A stretch of 64,000 nucleotides of DNA from Torymus aiolomorphi. Taxonomy: Eukaryota; Arthropoda; Insecta; Hymenoptera; Torymidae. The translations under genes and the position numbers were made by a program. Every line of letters starts with the position of its first letter. The first letter of the stretch is position 1. The notes beneath the pieces were generated by a model. The model was given only the letters and a program-made list of their open reading frames with translations. It made no database searches and was not told the origin of the DNA. The stretch spans positions 191,510,604 through 191,574,603 of the forward strand of contig CM070873.1 of NCBI GenBank assembly GCA_036365515.1. Reading direction: 5' to 3'. This document shows, one piece after another, positions 39,846 to 52,149 of this stretch.

Positions 39846-41087
39846 TGTCACGGGGTGGTTATTTGGGCTGAGGCACGTTTCACCTGCGTACCTTAGCGGT
39901 TCAATTCCGTATCTCCCGGTTCAACTCCCGGAGATTAAGTAGCCAGATTAGGTAACAGATGCTACGACGTCGTGCAATGTTAACCTAACCTGGTGACTTA
40001 CCGTGCAACAAGCAAGTCGAAGACTTGCGCTTTGTTTCTCACCAGTGACTCGAACTCTCCTCTCGTTCACCGGTTCGTGTGTCGGCTGCTCAGATAAAAC
40101 GATACGTTTTCTCTTACGTAACGACCGCAGAGGCGGCGGGGAATGGGGAACTCGAGCAGTTTAAAGTTAATAATAAAAGGCTATGGTTTATTAAATAAAA
40201 GAAGTTGTGGTTTGATAATAGTTCAGAAATATAAAAGAATTGGATTTAGATTCGCGTATTCCCTATCTAAACTGTGCACCAGCACGTTATCTCTGACGTC
40301 AGCTGCCTCGGGGACTGACGTCACGCTCACGGTAATTTACTCCGCGCACGAGAGGTATAATATGCCTCACGTGTGCGGTACTCTATGTGTGTGCTCACCG
40401 AGTAAAGCGACGCAGTGTGAGAGCAGTCGCGATCGCCGCGCGACGCACACACGTATAAGTGTGAGAGAGAGGATAGATGGCGGGTTTACACGTGTGCGCA
40501 CCTGTTACGCGCACTCACCGGCTTTGAAATATCCGGTGGTTTAACCTCACGTTTAACATTGATGAAGTGCGAACCCGATGCCCACACTCTCTCCTCACAC
40601 TTGCTCTCACCGCACGAGAACGCCTACTCGAAGCCGATGTCTAGGTACGACGAGCCTGAACAAGCGGTTATGCGAAGCTAATTCGCGGCGTGGTAGATGC
40701 GTGCACGCTTACCTTTACTATCGAAAGCTACAGCGCAGTCTAACTGGACTCGTGACGACCGTCCTTCCCTTCTGACTGCGTGCTCAGCTGTCTCGTATCC
40801 GGGGTTTCGAGATGAGGAGAATTGTGCGGCAGATTGATCTTGCCTGTCGCACGATGGATCGAAGTCTCCACGAGCGGCGCGTGTCTCAGCGTATACGGCA
40901 CTATCACTAGCGAGCTTTACAGGCAGAGAAACTAATACTTTCTTTTAGAATTCCGGATATAAAAGCGGAGCGTACTCGGGCGCGTGTTCTTACTCTTCAA
41001 GCGAACTATAAGATGGCCGTCGTTTTCGCGCGCATGAGGTACTTCAACTACGGCTTATACGCGACGTCGGTACGGCAGGCCGTGACA
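39846..41087 (+). mobile_element. Solo LTR (1,242 bp)
   Basis: Ends TGTCACGG...CCGTGACA with a 4-bp duplication ACAC (39842-39845, 41088-41091). The uninterrupted Harbinger copy 2 reads straight through the insertion point (TAGACACATAACCTGG in reverse complement near 55760), which proves the boundaries. A TATAAAAG lies at 40959-40966. No internal retrotransposon sequence remains, so LTR-LTR recombination removed it. Family likely Gypsy but not shown. Confidence 0.88.
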
Positions 41088-41479
41088 ACACATAACCTGG
41101 TGCAGATACCTCTTTGCAAAGGAAAAAAAGACCTCAAAGAGCAGAGAAAATAACCAGGAGCAGATACCTCTTGTAGTAACCCGAAGAGCTGAACTGCGAA
41201 TAGTATTGTGAGGTAAGAATAAATATTATTTTATGATTATTTTATATGTTTTAAGATTGTATACAGTGTGTAAAGCCAGTGACAATAAATTCTTAAGTTC
41301 TGATTTAATCTTTATTTATTTTTATCACTTTACTTTCAGTTGATCGACTTGAAGAACCATTTCGGATTTCAAAAAAGAACAATCAAAAGTTTTGAGTGTT
41401 GATGGAGAAATTCTATAGAGTAGAAAAGTTTACTCCTTTACCAGAAATTTCTGGGTAAAACTACAGCTAGTATGGATCC

Positions 41480-42950
41480 GTTCAGTGGTCTAGTTCCACT
41501 GATTAAATGGAATGTTTTCAGTAAACAAGGAGTAGAATAAAAAGAAGAAAGCAATATGCAGTCTCTGTTAGTTGGTTTGGACTTGATACAAATATGGTTT
41601 TGCTTTCTCAAGCTACAGAGATTAAAGCAGCTGAAAAAACGTATAATCATGAGACGTTGGTGGGTTTTGCCACACCTTCGTGTGCATTTGCGGGATACTT
41701 TAGGAAACTACGAACTTCTTTTTCGATACTTTAAACATGAAAACGAAGAAGAATTTTGTAATTTAACGGGAATGCCAGTAACGCTATTCAATGAACTATT
41801 TACATTGGTTAAGGGAAGGCTCCAAAAATTTAGCCTACATAAACCATTGTCACCTGAATTAAAACTTGCTGTTACTTTGAGGTATTACGCTTATTTCCTA
41901 TAAATACATACTGTCAAATAACTTTAATTCTTTTATAATTTACAGTTTTTTACATGAAGGAGGCAATACAAAATTTATTGCTGCATTTTATCGCATAGGG
42001 AAATCAACAGTATTTAAAGTAGTTAAAGAGGTTTGTGCAGTGATGAAGGAAGTATTGTTATCCACCTTTAAATCGAAGAAAATGGCTAGAAATAGCTTCT
42101 CAATGCGAAATATGTGGAATATGCCTCATTGTTTAGGAGCAATTGGCAGGAAGCACTTTTTCATAAAAAAGCCACCTAACTCTGGCTCCCTTTTTTACAA
42201 CTACAAGAATTGCTTTAGTATAGTTTTATTAGCTACGTGCCATGCATATAAAAGGTTTACCTGGTTTAATTTTGGAGATTTTGGTATTTAATTATTCTAA
42301 TCTTTATAATATACAAACATTTTTTGTATATATAAAACATTTTATTATAAAATATTCATTTGAATTTGCAGGTTCTCTTAATGATGCGAGTATCTTTCTT
42401 AATAGTGACTTGTCTGCTAAAATATTGAATGGAGAATTGAGAATTCCCCCGGAGAAAAATTTACCTGGCAGTGACATTAGAATGTCGTATTTTTTGGGGG
42501 GGACAGCATTTTTGCTTTACAAAAGCACTTAATGATACCATTTCCCAAAAGAAATAATTTAGAATATGTCAATGAAGTATACAATTATAGAATTAAACGA
42601 GCCAGATTGACTATTGAAAATGCTTTTGGCTTATTATGTACAAAATGGGCAATTATCCAAAAAAAGTATGCTTTTTGACTAGATACAATGGATAATATAA
42701 TTATTAGTATTCTGTGCTTGCATAATATGATAATTACCCATAATCTACAAGATGTAATTCATGAACTGGAAGAAAGAGAAGAAGAAGCAGTGGTAGATAA
42801 TCAAAATCAAGCAAATGTTTCTGGTGCAGTTCAACGCAATTTACTTGCAAATTACTTTGTGTCAGAAGGTGGTTCTGTGCCATGGCAGGACAGATATATA
42901 TATAAAAAGGACTCATGTGACTTCTATAAGTATAAAGAAGACTTTGCTTA
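41480..42950 (+). pseudogene. HARBI1-like PIF/Harbinger transposase, copy 1
   Basis: Exons can be followed by eye. The N-terminus contains RRWWVLPHL and LLFRYFKHENEEEF (41640-41880). An intron follows (GTATTACGC...TTTACAG, about 41883-41945), then FLHEGGNTKFIAAFYRIGKS. The catalytic region follows (GAIGRKHFFIKKPPNSGSL at about 42140). A second intron runs from about 42284 to 42371 (GTATTTAATT...TTTGCAG) and interrupts GDFG-SLNDASIF. Last comes RARLTIENAFGLL with the Glu. DDE_Tnp_4 family. The first catalytic Asp (GAIDGKH in the family) is replaced by GR, and there are stops near 41540 and 42680, so it is dead. It would normally act with the MADF/Myb-like second Harbinger protein. Confidence 0.85.
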
Positions 42951-42984
42951 AATATAATACTTACTTAGGATATAATGTGTTTAA

Positions 42985-43344
42985 GGGAATGTGCAACCCT
43001 AATTTCAATATTTTTTTAAATCAACATTCAAACATTTATTTGGAAAAATACGGCTGTCAAGCGCTTCGTACACGCAAACACTATATGCAGATTTTTTTCT
43101 GGATAATTATATTGATATTTGCGTGAGTTATGCTCGTTTGAAAAATAGGTCAATTGTAGATTCCTACTTACCGACAGTACGGTTTTTATTTAATTAAATA
43201 AATTCTCATCATTTTTTTGGAAAAAGACGTCTGTCAAGCGCTCCGTACACTCAAACACTCTATGCAGATTTTTTTCTGGATAATTCTATTGATATTTGCG
43301 TGAGTTATGCTCGTTTGAAAAATAACGTCGGTACTCACATCCCC
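42985..43344 (-). mobile_element. TTAA-flanked MITE, copy 2
   Basis: 360 bp between TTAA 42981-42984 and TTAA 43345-43348. It is the reverse complement of 31001-31359 with scattered substitutions and the same two internal units. No ORF. Confidence 0.87.
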
Positions 43345-43646
43345 TTAATAATAAGTGCCTTTCATGGACAATAATTGTAAAAAGAGAAAAAAACATTGTT
43401 AAAAGCAGTTCAGTTGAAATGTGTTAATTTCATGAGACTATTATTATTCATGAGGCGTATTTAGACACATTACTTATAAAGATATGCTTTTCTTTTACGA
43501 GAATTGTTTTCAGCATATAACACTTTAAAAGCTCTATGCAGGAAGCAACCACAAGCTCTTCGAGAAAGAAAAAAAGCAATGAACAGATAATGATATTTTT
43601 GCCATTAATTATATGTATTAGAAAAATCAACTGAAAAAATCAACAT

Positions 43647-43829
43647 TGTTGGATAATTTTGGGGATAAGAATAAGTTGAGGTTATTATTAATAGTATGTT
43701 TATTAACTAAATAGGATGAGATTACATTGGTAAGCACGCGTCTGACTCACATGGCTTTCTCGTGACGACTAACTGTACATGCGCTGTCGGCGCTCGCGAT
43801 ACTCTTTAGCATTTATACATATTCCAACA
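43647..43829 (-). repeat. Copia 3' LTR
   Basis: 183 bp. It matches the other LTR but lacks about 55 bp (CTCTCTACTCACACACACTC... near 52681-52735), removed from between GATACTCT and TAGCATTT. Confidence 0.9.
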
Positions 43830-43892
43830 CGCCTCCTTAAATCTACAATCCTGAACTTTTTACAATCTTTTCATCTTAATTATATTCTTATT

Positions 43893-44393
43893 TTATACAA
43901 TCAATTTTAATGCGTTTCTCTTTTTCACAAATTTTGTTTTGTCAAGACTCTTTGTCAACATATCTGCTAAATTCAAACTTGTATCGATTTTTACAATGCC
44001 TATTATTCCATTCTCGTAATTTTCATTTATGTAGTGGTATTGCACTTCAATGTGCTTTGAATTCTTAGTAAAATTTCCATACTTTGCAATTGCAACTGCA
44101 CCTGAATTATCTTCATACAATTTTATAGGTTTTTCATGTTTTACATCAAATGTCTCAATTAATAAATTTCGAATAAATAATATTTCTGTTACTGCTTCTG
44201 ACATTGCAGTATACTCAGCAAAAGTTGAGCATTTAGTTACATTGTTTTGTTTATGTGTTTTCCAAAATATTAGATTTCCATAAAGTCTAATTATAAATCC
44301 TGTTGTAGATTTTCTATCGATATTATCACCTGCATAGTCAAAATCTACCATACAATCTAACGTCTCATATTCCAAATTATCATAGTAGGTCAA
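43893..44393 (-). pseudogene. Copia RNase H
   Basis: 166 residues beginning at LEYETLDCMVDFDYAGDNIDRKSTTG. The Copia RNase H signature is clear: the first Asp lies in DFDYAGD, a Glu in STFAEYTAMSEAV, and ADMLTKSL is at the C-terminus. One frame break separates it from the RT end (44396-44659). This part is otherwise open. Confidence 0.85.
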
Positions 44394-44395
44394 TT

Positions 44396-45654
44396 TTAAA
44401 TCTTTGGTTTATATAAATACTTTAATATTCTCATCGCATATTTGTAGTGAGTTGCATCGTAGCAGCTTTGGTATCTACTTAAGTAATTTACAGGATACAT
44501 TATATCTGGCCTCGTGCCTGTACTTATGTACAACAATTCACCAATCAAATTTCTATACTTTATACTTTCGTCTATTTCTTTAGCTTGTTCTAATTTTATA
44601 TTTGCTTCCATAGGTGTATCATATAACTTCGGATTTTCTAGATTGTATTTTACAGCCAAAGATTCAATGTACTTTGACTTAAGGTCATTTTACTTCTATC
44701 TTTACTATAATCAATATCAATTCCAATATAGTTTCCAACTTTTCCTAAATCTTTCATTGAAAATCTTTTTATTAAATTTTCTTTAATTTCGTCTATCAAG
44801 TTTTTATTTTTGCAACATATTAAAAGATCATCTACAAAAACTAATATGTATATTGGATCTTTGTTTGTGTTATTTACATATAGAAAATAATCATAATTAC
44901 TTCTGACAAAATTTAACTTTTCTATAAATTTGTGAAAACAATCATACCAAGTTCTTGGACTTTCCCTTAAACCATAAAGTGCCCTTTTTAATTTATAGAC
45001 TTTATTTTCACCTGTTTCCTAGCCTTTAGGCTCATTAACATATACTTCAGATTTTACACGACCATTCAAAAATGCAGTTTCAACGTCCATTTGCTCTATG
45101 TATAAATTGTTTTTACAACAATGTGACAATAAAATTTTCAAAGTTTGCATTTTTCCTACTAGTGAATAAACATTTTCAATATATTCCTTTTGTTGGAAGC
45201 CTCTAACGACTAGTCGTGCTTTATATGTATTATCACTTTTCCTTTTATAAATCCACTTAACATCAATTATCTTTTTATCTTTGGGTTTATCAACAATTTG
45301 CCATGTATCATTTTTCTCTAAACTTTTTATCTCTGAGTTCATCGCTTTCTGCCATTCTTTATATTCACTACACTTTATCGCCTCCTCAAATGTATTTGGT
45401 ACATTTGCATTCACATAGTTTACATAGATACAGTGAGTTACAGGATTTCCGTATCTTGTTACTGGACTTTTCTTTCTATTAGATTTTCTTGGAATTGTTA
45501 AATTTTCATTACTTTTATTTTCATTTTCATACTCAAAATTTTCATTGTTTTCGTATTCAACATTTTCAAGATTTGTTTGATTATCTCTAGTCGACTCGAA
45601 AGCCAGAATAGAAGATAATAGATTTGTTTCGTTTTCATCAATATCATTTTTCAT
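44396..45654 (-). pseudogene. Copia reverse transcriptase, broken
   Basis: 45654-45019 begins with an acidic linker, then NTFEEAIKCSEYKEWQKAM, KWIYKRKSD and MDVETAFLNGRVKSEVYV. A TAG follows at 45019-45021. The next stretch (45018-44690), open but without its own start, has KVYKLKRALYGLRESPR and the catalytic FVDDLL. 44659-44396 has GELLYISTGTRPDIMYPV. Typical Copia RT order. At least two breaks. Confidence 0.87.
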
Positions 45655-45704
45655 TTCAGAATCACTCTCATAATTTACTCTATCTTTCTCATCATCAATA
45701 TTTT

Positions 45705-46489
45705 CTAAAAAATTAATTTAGTGCTTTCTTCAACAACTGTTACATGTCTAACATTTTTTACTCTACCATTTATTAACACTCTATATCCATTATTTGTGAA
45801 ACCAACTAATACTCCTAATTGAGCTTTATCATCCCATTTACTTTGTCTTTTTACTTCAGGTATTCTTACAAAGACTCTACTTCCATAAATTTTCAAATGT
45901 TTTACATTAGGTTTTCTACTGAAAAATATTTCATAAGGTGTTTTGTTTTCTACAGTATTAGCAATTGTTCTGTTTTTTTAAATATGCTACTGCATTCATT
46001 ACTTCTGGCCAATACCTTCTACGTATTCTAGCTTCTCTGAATAAGCATCTGCCAATGTCCATACCTTTCGGCTACGTCGTTTAATTCATGTACATATGGT
46101 GGACATGGTAATAATTGTATGCCTTTTTATCTTATAAAATTATAAATTTCTTTGTTCAAATATTCTTTTCCATTATCGCATCTTACCTTTTTGACTCTTT
46201 TATTAAACTGATTTTCAACTAAGTTAATATAGTCGATGAAACAACTCGTAGTTTCTGATTTATTTTTAATGCAATAAATTCTGGCACATTTACTGTAATC
46301 ATCGATAAACGTTAAAAAATATTTTTCACCACCATAACCCATGGTGTTATGTGGTCCGTTCAAATCAGTATGGATCAATTCTAGAGTTTCAGTTGCTCTA
46401 GTTCTATCGTTTTCAAACGGTTCATTTGACATTTTACTTTCTATGCAATTTGCACATTTCATATGTGTGCTTTCTATTTTTTCTGGCAA
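45705..46489 (-). pseudogene. Copia integrase, broken
   Basis: 46489-46127 has CANCIESKMSN (end of the HHCC finger) and the first two catalytic Asp in LIHTDLNGP and VRCDNGKEY. Past 46127 the frame decays; the region with the third acidic residue can be seen as HELNDVAERYG. 45896-45705 is the C-terminal IYGSRVFVRIPEVKR and GVLVGFTNNGYRVL segment. Confidence 0.87.
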
Positions 46490-46494
46490 ACCAT

Positions 46495-47907
46495 CTAGAA
46501 TTTATTTTTTATTAGTATATTTAAATATTGGAAATTCACATGGCCTAATGCCCTATGCCATTTCTCTTTTTCAGTTAATTTTGTGACTTTAGTATAAATT
46601 TTACTTTGATTCTTTTTTACGTAACTTTTCATTTTATATAGGTTGTCATCTTGATATGCAACAGCTAATAATTTTTTATTTTGATCAAATATTTTTGCGT
46701 TATTATTTTTCGCTACAATAGTACAGTTATTTTTTGTTATTCTAGAAAAGCTTAATATGTTTTTTCCTATATCTTTTACATAGTATACATTTTTTATATC
46801 AATTTTATTTTCGTTACCATATGTTTTAAAATAGGTTTTTACATTGCCAATGTTGGTGGCTTTCAAAATTTTACCATCAGGTAATTCTACATCTACATGA
46901 TTTTCTAAGTTTACATATTTTTCGAAGAATTTACAATCATTTACAATATGGTCCGAGCAACCACTATCTAATAACCACTTCATTTCATTTGGATTTTCAC
47001 TTGTTTCAGTAGACTTGTTCACTTGGGAACTAAACACTAGTGTGGCCCATGTTTGAGCTCCTCTGGAATTGTCGTCGTGATGACCTCTTCCTCTTGATTG
47101 ATTCTGGTGATGACCTCTTCCTCTTGATTGATTCTGGTGATGACCTCTTCCTCGGCCACGACCTCTGTAACCTCCTTCTCGGTTGATGCCTCGCTGATGA
47201 CTCTGTTGGTTTCTTTCTTGATTTCGATATTCGTGTTGATTGTTGGATCCTGCGTACCACCAGTCCTTTTTGAAATGTCCGGGTTTTCCACAAACAAAAC
47301 ATTCCTTATTAGTTTTGGCATTGAAAGTGCTAACATTTTTCTTTTCATTTTGATTTCTGTTCATATTTTTCTCCTTGATTTTAGATTTTACGTAATCGAC
47401 TGTTCTTTGATCTTCGGGTATCACATCAATAAAGTCACCGATATAACTGTAGCTAGGTGGTAGTGTTTTTAACAAATATCTCATTTTTTCGGACTCGTCT
47501 ATATTTCCCCCAGCTGATTTGAATTCATTCTCTGCTTTTTCAAAATGTATGAAAAATTCTTCTACTGTGTCATAGTCCTTTAGCTTAGTTTCATCAATTT
47601 TTCCTCTGCACAAAATTTGTAAAGCCGTAGATTTATTCGTATATATCTTTTCAAATTTATTTATCATGTCACGAGCATTTATGCAGTCTTTCACGTATTC
47701 TAGCTGTTTATCGGATATTGTGCTTACTAAAATCGTTCTTGCTTTTAAGTCTTTCTTTCTCCATTCTGGTTCCAATTTTAACCTTACTGCAGGCTCTTTG
47801 CACTCCTTGTACTCCAATAGCATCATTAATCTAATTTTCCAACTTGAATAATTTTCTCCGTCGAAAATTGGTATAACAATATCTTCAATTTCGACTTGCT
47901 TTGCCAT
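46495..47907 (-). pseudogene. Copia Gag, nucleocapsid and protease
   Basis: 470 residues from an ATG (MAKQVEIEDIVIPIFDGENY). Residues ~1-200 are a Copia-type Gag (GENYSSWKIRLMMLL, KLKDYDTVEEFFIHFEKAE). A zinc knuckle CFVCGKPGHFKKDW follows, with Trp in place of the last Cys. Next is an RGRG/HHQNQ-rich basic stretch with two copies of a 12-residue repeat. The protease active site is WLLDSGCSDHIV. The GAG-pre-integrase finger start is KWHRALGHVNF. A stop at 46495 ends the frame before the rest of integrase. Still long and open, so the copy is not very old. Confidence 0.88.
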
Positions 47908-49557
47908 TTCGATTTCTTTAATTTTTATTATTTTATCTATTTCACTTTTTTGAATAATAATCTTTTTGAGTTATTTCAGAAGTAATTTTCTACACTTGTT
48001 TCTTAAATCTTTATCGAAAACAACGTGTTTATTCGCTAACTCACTTTCGTCACTCATATAATCGTGTTTAACCTATACGTTTACTGTATACCCTACTGAA
48101 AAAAACCACATGGGATCCCACATAGGATCCCATGTGGAATCCCACGCGTGATCCCACGTGTGAATTTGATATGGGATCCCATGTGACATCCCACGTTTGA
48201 ACTCGCAGCATGAATTTCCACATGAGATCCCACAAAAGATCCCACATGGGATCTCATGTGGGATATCATGCGTTTAACGTGAGTACGGGATCTCATGCAG
48301 ATATAGCGTAAAACTTAGAGTCCCCCATTATAAGTAACGGGGTTATCAAAAACAAGGCAAGCCTTATAATTAGGACGATTCGTAAAGAGTCATTTGAACG
48401 GTTGACTTACACGGCTTTATACTCTTGGCTATCAAATGTATCCACAGACAGCACTACCGAAGCGCCGCATAGCGGATACATAGCCCCAGCTTACTTATGG
48501 AGAGCCACCCATCACAAGTTCTCCTTTGTCACCGCTATGCGGCGCTCTGATAGCGCTTTCTGTAGATATACTGGATGGCCGAGAGTATATAAGCCGTGTA
48601 AGTCAGCCGTTCAAATGACTCTTTACGAAGAGTCCTAATTACAAGGCTTACCTTGTTTTTTGATATCCCCATTACTCACAATGGGAGATTCAAAGTTTTA
48701 CGCCATATCTGCATGAGATCCCGTAATCAAGTTAAACGCATGGTATCCCACATGAGATCCTATGTGGGATCTCTTGTGGGATCTCATGTGAGAATTCATG
48801 CTTCGAGTTCAAACGTGGTATGCCACATGGGATCCCATATCAAATTCACACGTGGGATCTCATGTGGGATTCCACGTGGGATCCTATATGGGATCCCATG
48901 TGATTTTTTTCAGTAGGGTAAACCTCGTGGTGCGCACGTGCTCTATGCTTGAGCTCTGCGGCGTGTTTCACTCGCTAACTTTAATCCGCTAACATCGCAC
49001 TTTTTTGCCATTATTTTTGAAAAAATCTTTTTATATTTCAGTAGTTTATTACTTTTACTTCATTATTATGTGTATATTTTTTTATTTTAATTGTTCTTTA
49101 CTTATTCTTTTTCACTTCAAACTTCGTGTCGTGCTGACCACGTTTTTTGTGATCCTTTTACACTTTTTCTTTAATCCCTCTACATCGGACCTTTTTATGA
49201 TTATTTTTCAAAAATCTTCTTACATTTCGGTAGCTAACAATTTTTATTTTCTGTTCATGTATTTATTTTTCACTTTCCAATATTCCAAACTGATTATTTT
49301 TCACTTTAAACTTTGAGTCTTTCTGATCACGTTTTTTCTTTAATTATTCTTCTTGTTACAAAACTGTTGATTATTCTTTAATTCACTTTTTTCCATTATT
49401 GAATTTTAATACTTGTATTTCACTTTTATTAACTACCATTAATTTTCACGTGGCTTTTCTAACCTCACTTGGTTTTATCCCCCCCCCCCCGCCCCATTAT
49501 CTCTATAGGCCTCGAAAGTCCATATAGTAGATAATAAATTTTAACACTTACCAACCA
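47908..49557 (-). other. Copia 5' leader
   Basis: Non-coding. Holds the 48091-48918 foldback element and, at about 48990-49330, two diverged ~170-bp tandem units (ATTTTTGAAAAAATCTT... and ATTTTTCAAAAATCTTC...). A run of C lies at 49481-49495. Confidence 0.6.
48091..48918. mobile_element. TA-flanked foldback element with CACATGGGATCC arms
   Basis: The TIR CCCTACTGAAAAAAA begins at 48091 and its reverse complement ends at 48918. TA flanks both sides. Both arms (about 170 bp) are arrays of 12-bp CACATGGGATCC-like words. The centre continues the palindrome (CGTAAAGAGTCATTTGAACG with its inverse) and includes GCGCCGCATAGCGG and its inverse. Nearly the whole 828 bp can fold. No ORF. Same design as 7421-8169 (CCC TIR, TA target, short-word arms). 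Confidence 0.82.
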
Positions 49558-49995
49558 GGTACCTGCTACCATGTTGGATAATTTTGGGGATAAGAATAAG
49601 TTGAGGTTATTATTAATAGTATGTTTATTAACTAAATAGGATGAGATTACATTGGTAAGCACGCGTCTGACTCACATGGCTTTCTCGTAACGACTAACTG
49701 TACATGCGCTCAGTGTGCCCAGACGAAAGAAGTCGCGTGTCGCCACCTAGTGGAGTAAAATCGCCATTAATCGCCAATTCAAATATAAAATTTATTAAAG
49801 ATCAACACCTAAATAAATGAGTCTTTTTTAAGTGATTTCAAAGAAAATATTAAATAAATGTCAACAAGTTATAAATTTTATAATTTAATTTATTTATTAA
49901 GTTAAAAATTTTTATACAAGTTTATTTAATATAATTATATTTTAAGAATAACTTAGACATCTAATATACTTTAGTTTTCAATAAAATTGTGATTT

Positions 49996-52050
49996 CTAGA
50001 TTCCATAACATGAAGTATTCTCCAGCGAATTTAGTATTTGGTTGATACTTTCTTCATTTTCATTTAACTCTGGATCTTTCAAATAATCATAATTATAAAC
50101 AACTTTGGCATTGAAATCTTTGATCATAAAATCTGATGGTTCGAAATTTCTACAGCATATTTTATTTGCTAATAGGTGAAGTCGGATACGCATAAGTGAA
50201 TTCAATAAAACGAAAAGCATTTGGTTCCTAATTTTAGTCTTAATCAAGTTCATTATTGAAAAGCCTCTTTCGACTACGGCATTGCTTGATGGTAAAGTAA
50301 GTATTTTAAGCATAAACAAAGCTAAATCTCTGAAAATATACTTATCACCTATGCTTTTATATGCATACAAAGCTCCCCAAAATTCATAGCTGCTGTTGAG
50401 GATTCTTTTTTCAAAAATGTTTGTCCAATTGATGTTTAATATTTTATTGTACTGGTTTTCAGCTTTTAACAGTTCTGTATCCGTTAGAAATTCTTTAATA
50501 AATGGCAAATTTTTGAAAGAGGCACGTTGAACTTGGTTAAGGCAAATTGATGGTGATACATATTTTAATTTTTTGTAATATTGTAAATTTAATGTTAATC
50601 TGGCACACAGTTCCTTGAGCAACTTAATCAGATATTGATGAAATCTTTTCTCAATATCAAACTTAGCCAATGGTGTGATTTTGATATTTTCTGAGAGCAA
50701 TGCCAAACTATACTCTGTTCCATAATCAAGTTCCTTCACTGCTAAAAAAGCCAAATCATTATTTATATTTCTAATAATAGAATCTATGTTAGTCAAGAAG
50801 GAGTTTTTCATTATTTTTCTTGCAATGAATTGAATTAACGACTCTAACAACTCATAAGCCTCAGCTGGATCTGTATTAGTTTTTTGGAAGGATAAATTCG
50901 CTTCGTTAATCTCATATAAAATGGATTTTATAAGTAGTAGATATAAATAATTTCCATCATCTTGGTACATTTGAGCCAACTGTCTTGCTGAATAGACTTT
51001 TTCACTGTTTACTACTAAAGCAAAATGAACTTTCAACTCAACAAAATTATCTGTAATAATTTTGACAACATTATATTTTGCCAGCCATCGTGTTTTTGAC
51101 GGTTGAACAAATTTATAAAATACTTTTTGAAAATCATTTTTATTATCTGCATCAACTTGATTCATGGTATCCCATGTTAGCTTATACTCGGCTTTCCTTA
51201 GCGTACTTTTGCTGAACCATGAATAGGTGCTCTCTAAAAGAAAATCTATGTGCGCTGGAAACTCCTCAGCTGCTGCTGAAGCGGCATTATTCAGAACGTG
51301 GCATACACATCTCATCAATTGCAAATTCGGTATGTCATTTTTCATGAGAGTAAAGAGTGAGTAGTTTTTTCCACACAAATTACTCCCTCCATCTGTTCCT
51401 AACGCAATGCATTTGGAAGTGTTTAAGCCAATTTTCTTGCAAAACTCTTTCATAGCTTCGTATAAACTATTAGCATCTGCTCGTACAATCTGTAATAAGC
51501 CTAAATAATCCGCGATCTCTTGACATTTAGATCGGTTGAAGTATTTCACAAATATAATTAAGTATTTACAATCAGTAACGTCAGTCGACTCATCAACCAT
51601 CAGTGAAAATTCGATGTCTTCAATATCTTCAATCAATTCTTTTAAGAAATTTGGCGCTATAACATTAGTTATTAAATTACTGCACTTCGTACGATGCATT
51701 TGCATATCTTTTAAAGCTGGAGTAGAATTTGTTAAAACATCATTAAGATGATCCATAAATACAGCAATACTTAAATCTCTAGCTTTTTCTTGTTTTTTAT
51801 ATGTCATATTACATAGAGTATCCAGGGATTTTTGTTTGCTGGTATCTATACTATTCATCTCTTTTTCATGTGTAGAGTTTACAGCATGTTTTTTCAAATC
51901 CGCTAGCTGAGCTCGGAGGGTTTTACGACAAGCTTTGCAGTAAGCTTGATTTTGGTCTTTACTGGTAAATTCAGCTTTCTTCAGCCAACCTATAAATATG
52001 TTTAAAAAAAATAAGTAATCATGCAAAAATATACATGGATTTTTTAACAA
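49996..52050 (-). CDS. hAT transposase
   Basis: 684 residues as read, the first ~20 probably intronic: a pyrimidine-rich acceptor ending TTTATAG precedes GTTGGCTGAAG at residue ~21. A BED-type finger follows (C38-x2-C41-x13-H55-x5-H61). The RNase H-like fold shows the first Asp in SLMVDESTDVT (~residues 155-165). The second lies in ALGTDGGSN, with the CVCH motif that hAT enzymes carry soon after. The large insertion domain follows. The C-terminal dimerisation domain contains SSNAVVERGFSIMNLIKTKIRNQM. No stop interrupts it. It would excise and insert the element with 8-bp duplications. A first exon is expected upstream (52051-52640) but could not be fixed; an ATG near 52110 (MSAEKSYE) is a candidate. 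Confidence 0.88.
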   Translation of the reverse strand: MLKNPCIFLHDYLFFLNIFIGWLKKAEFTSKDQNQAYCKACRKTLRAQLADLKKHAVNSTHEKEMNSIDTSKQKSLDTLCNMTYKKQEKARDLSIAVFMDHLNDVLTNSTPALKDMQMHRTKCSNLITNVIAPNFLKELIEDIEDIEFSLMVDESTDVTDCKYLIIFVKYFNRSKCQEIADYLGLLQIVRADANSLYEAMKEFCKKIGLNTSKCIALGTDGGSNLCGKNYSLFTLMKNDIPNLQLMRCVCHVLNNAASAAAEEFPAHIDFLLESTYSWFSKSTLRKAEYKLTWDTMNQVDADNKNDFQKVFYKFVQPSKTRWLAKYNVVKIITDNFVELKVHFALVVNSEKVYSARQLAQMYQDDGNYLYLLLIKSILYEINEANLSFQKTNTDPAEAYELLESLIQFIARKIMKNSFLTNIDSIIRNINNDLAFLAVKELDYGTEYSLALLSENIKITPLAKFDIEKRFHQYLIKLLKELCARLTLNLQYYKKLKYVSPSICLNQVQRASFKNLPFIKEFLTDTELLKAENQYNKILNINWTNIFEKRILNSSYEFWGALYAYKSIGDKYIFRDLALFMLKILTLPSSNAVVERGFSIMNLIKTKIRNQMLFVLLNSLMRIRLHLLANKICCRNFEPSDFMIKDFNAKVVYNYDYLKDPELNENEESINQILNSLENTSCYGI

Positions 52051-52149
52051 CTTTATTATAGCACTCTAACCTCAAAATCACAACTTTCATATGATTTTTC
52101 GGCGCTCATGGTATGAAATACCATTCGAAACTAGAGTGGAAGTCGATTA

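Larger units (their letters stand above)
39690..42960 (+). mobile_element. Harbinger copy 1 (5' region and transposase), interrupted by a solo LTR
   Basis: Begins with a short tandem GTGTACCGTATACA and continues with AGTCTACATAAGCACAGATTAA. These and the later 5' region (GGTGCAGATACCTCTTTGCA) occur in reverse complement at 55560-55868. A HARBI1-like transposase follows. The solo LTR at 39846-41087 splits the 5' region. Confidence 0.75.

Noticed and set aside
48093..48916. ORFs of Ser-His-Val-Gly-type repeats
   Set aside because: They are translations of the CACATGGGATCC arrays of the foldback element.
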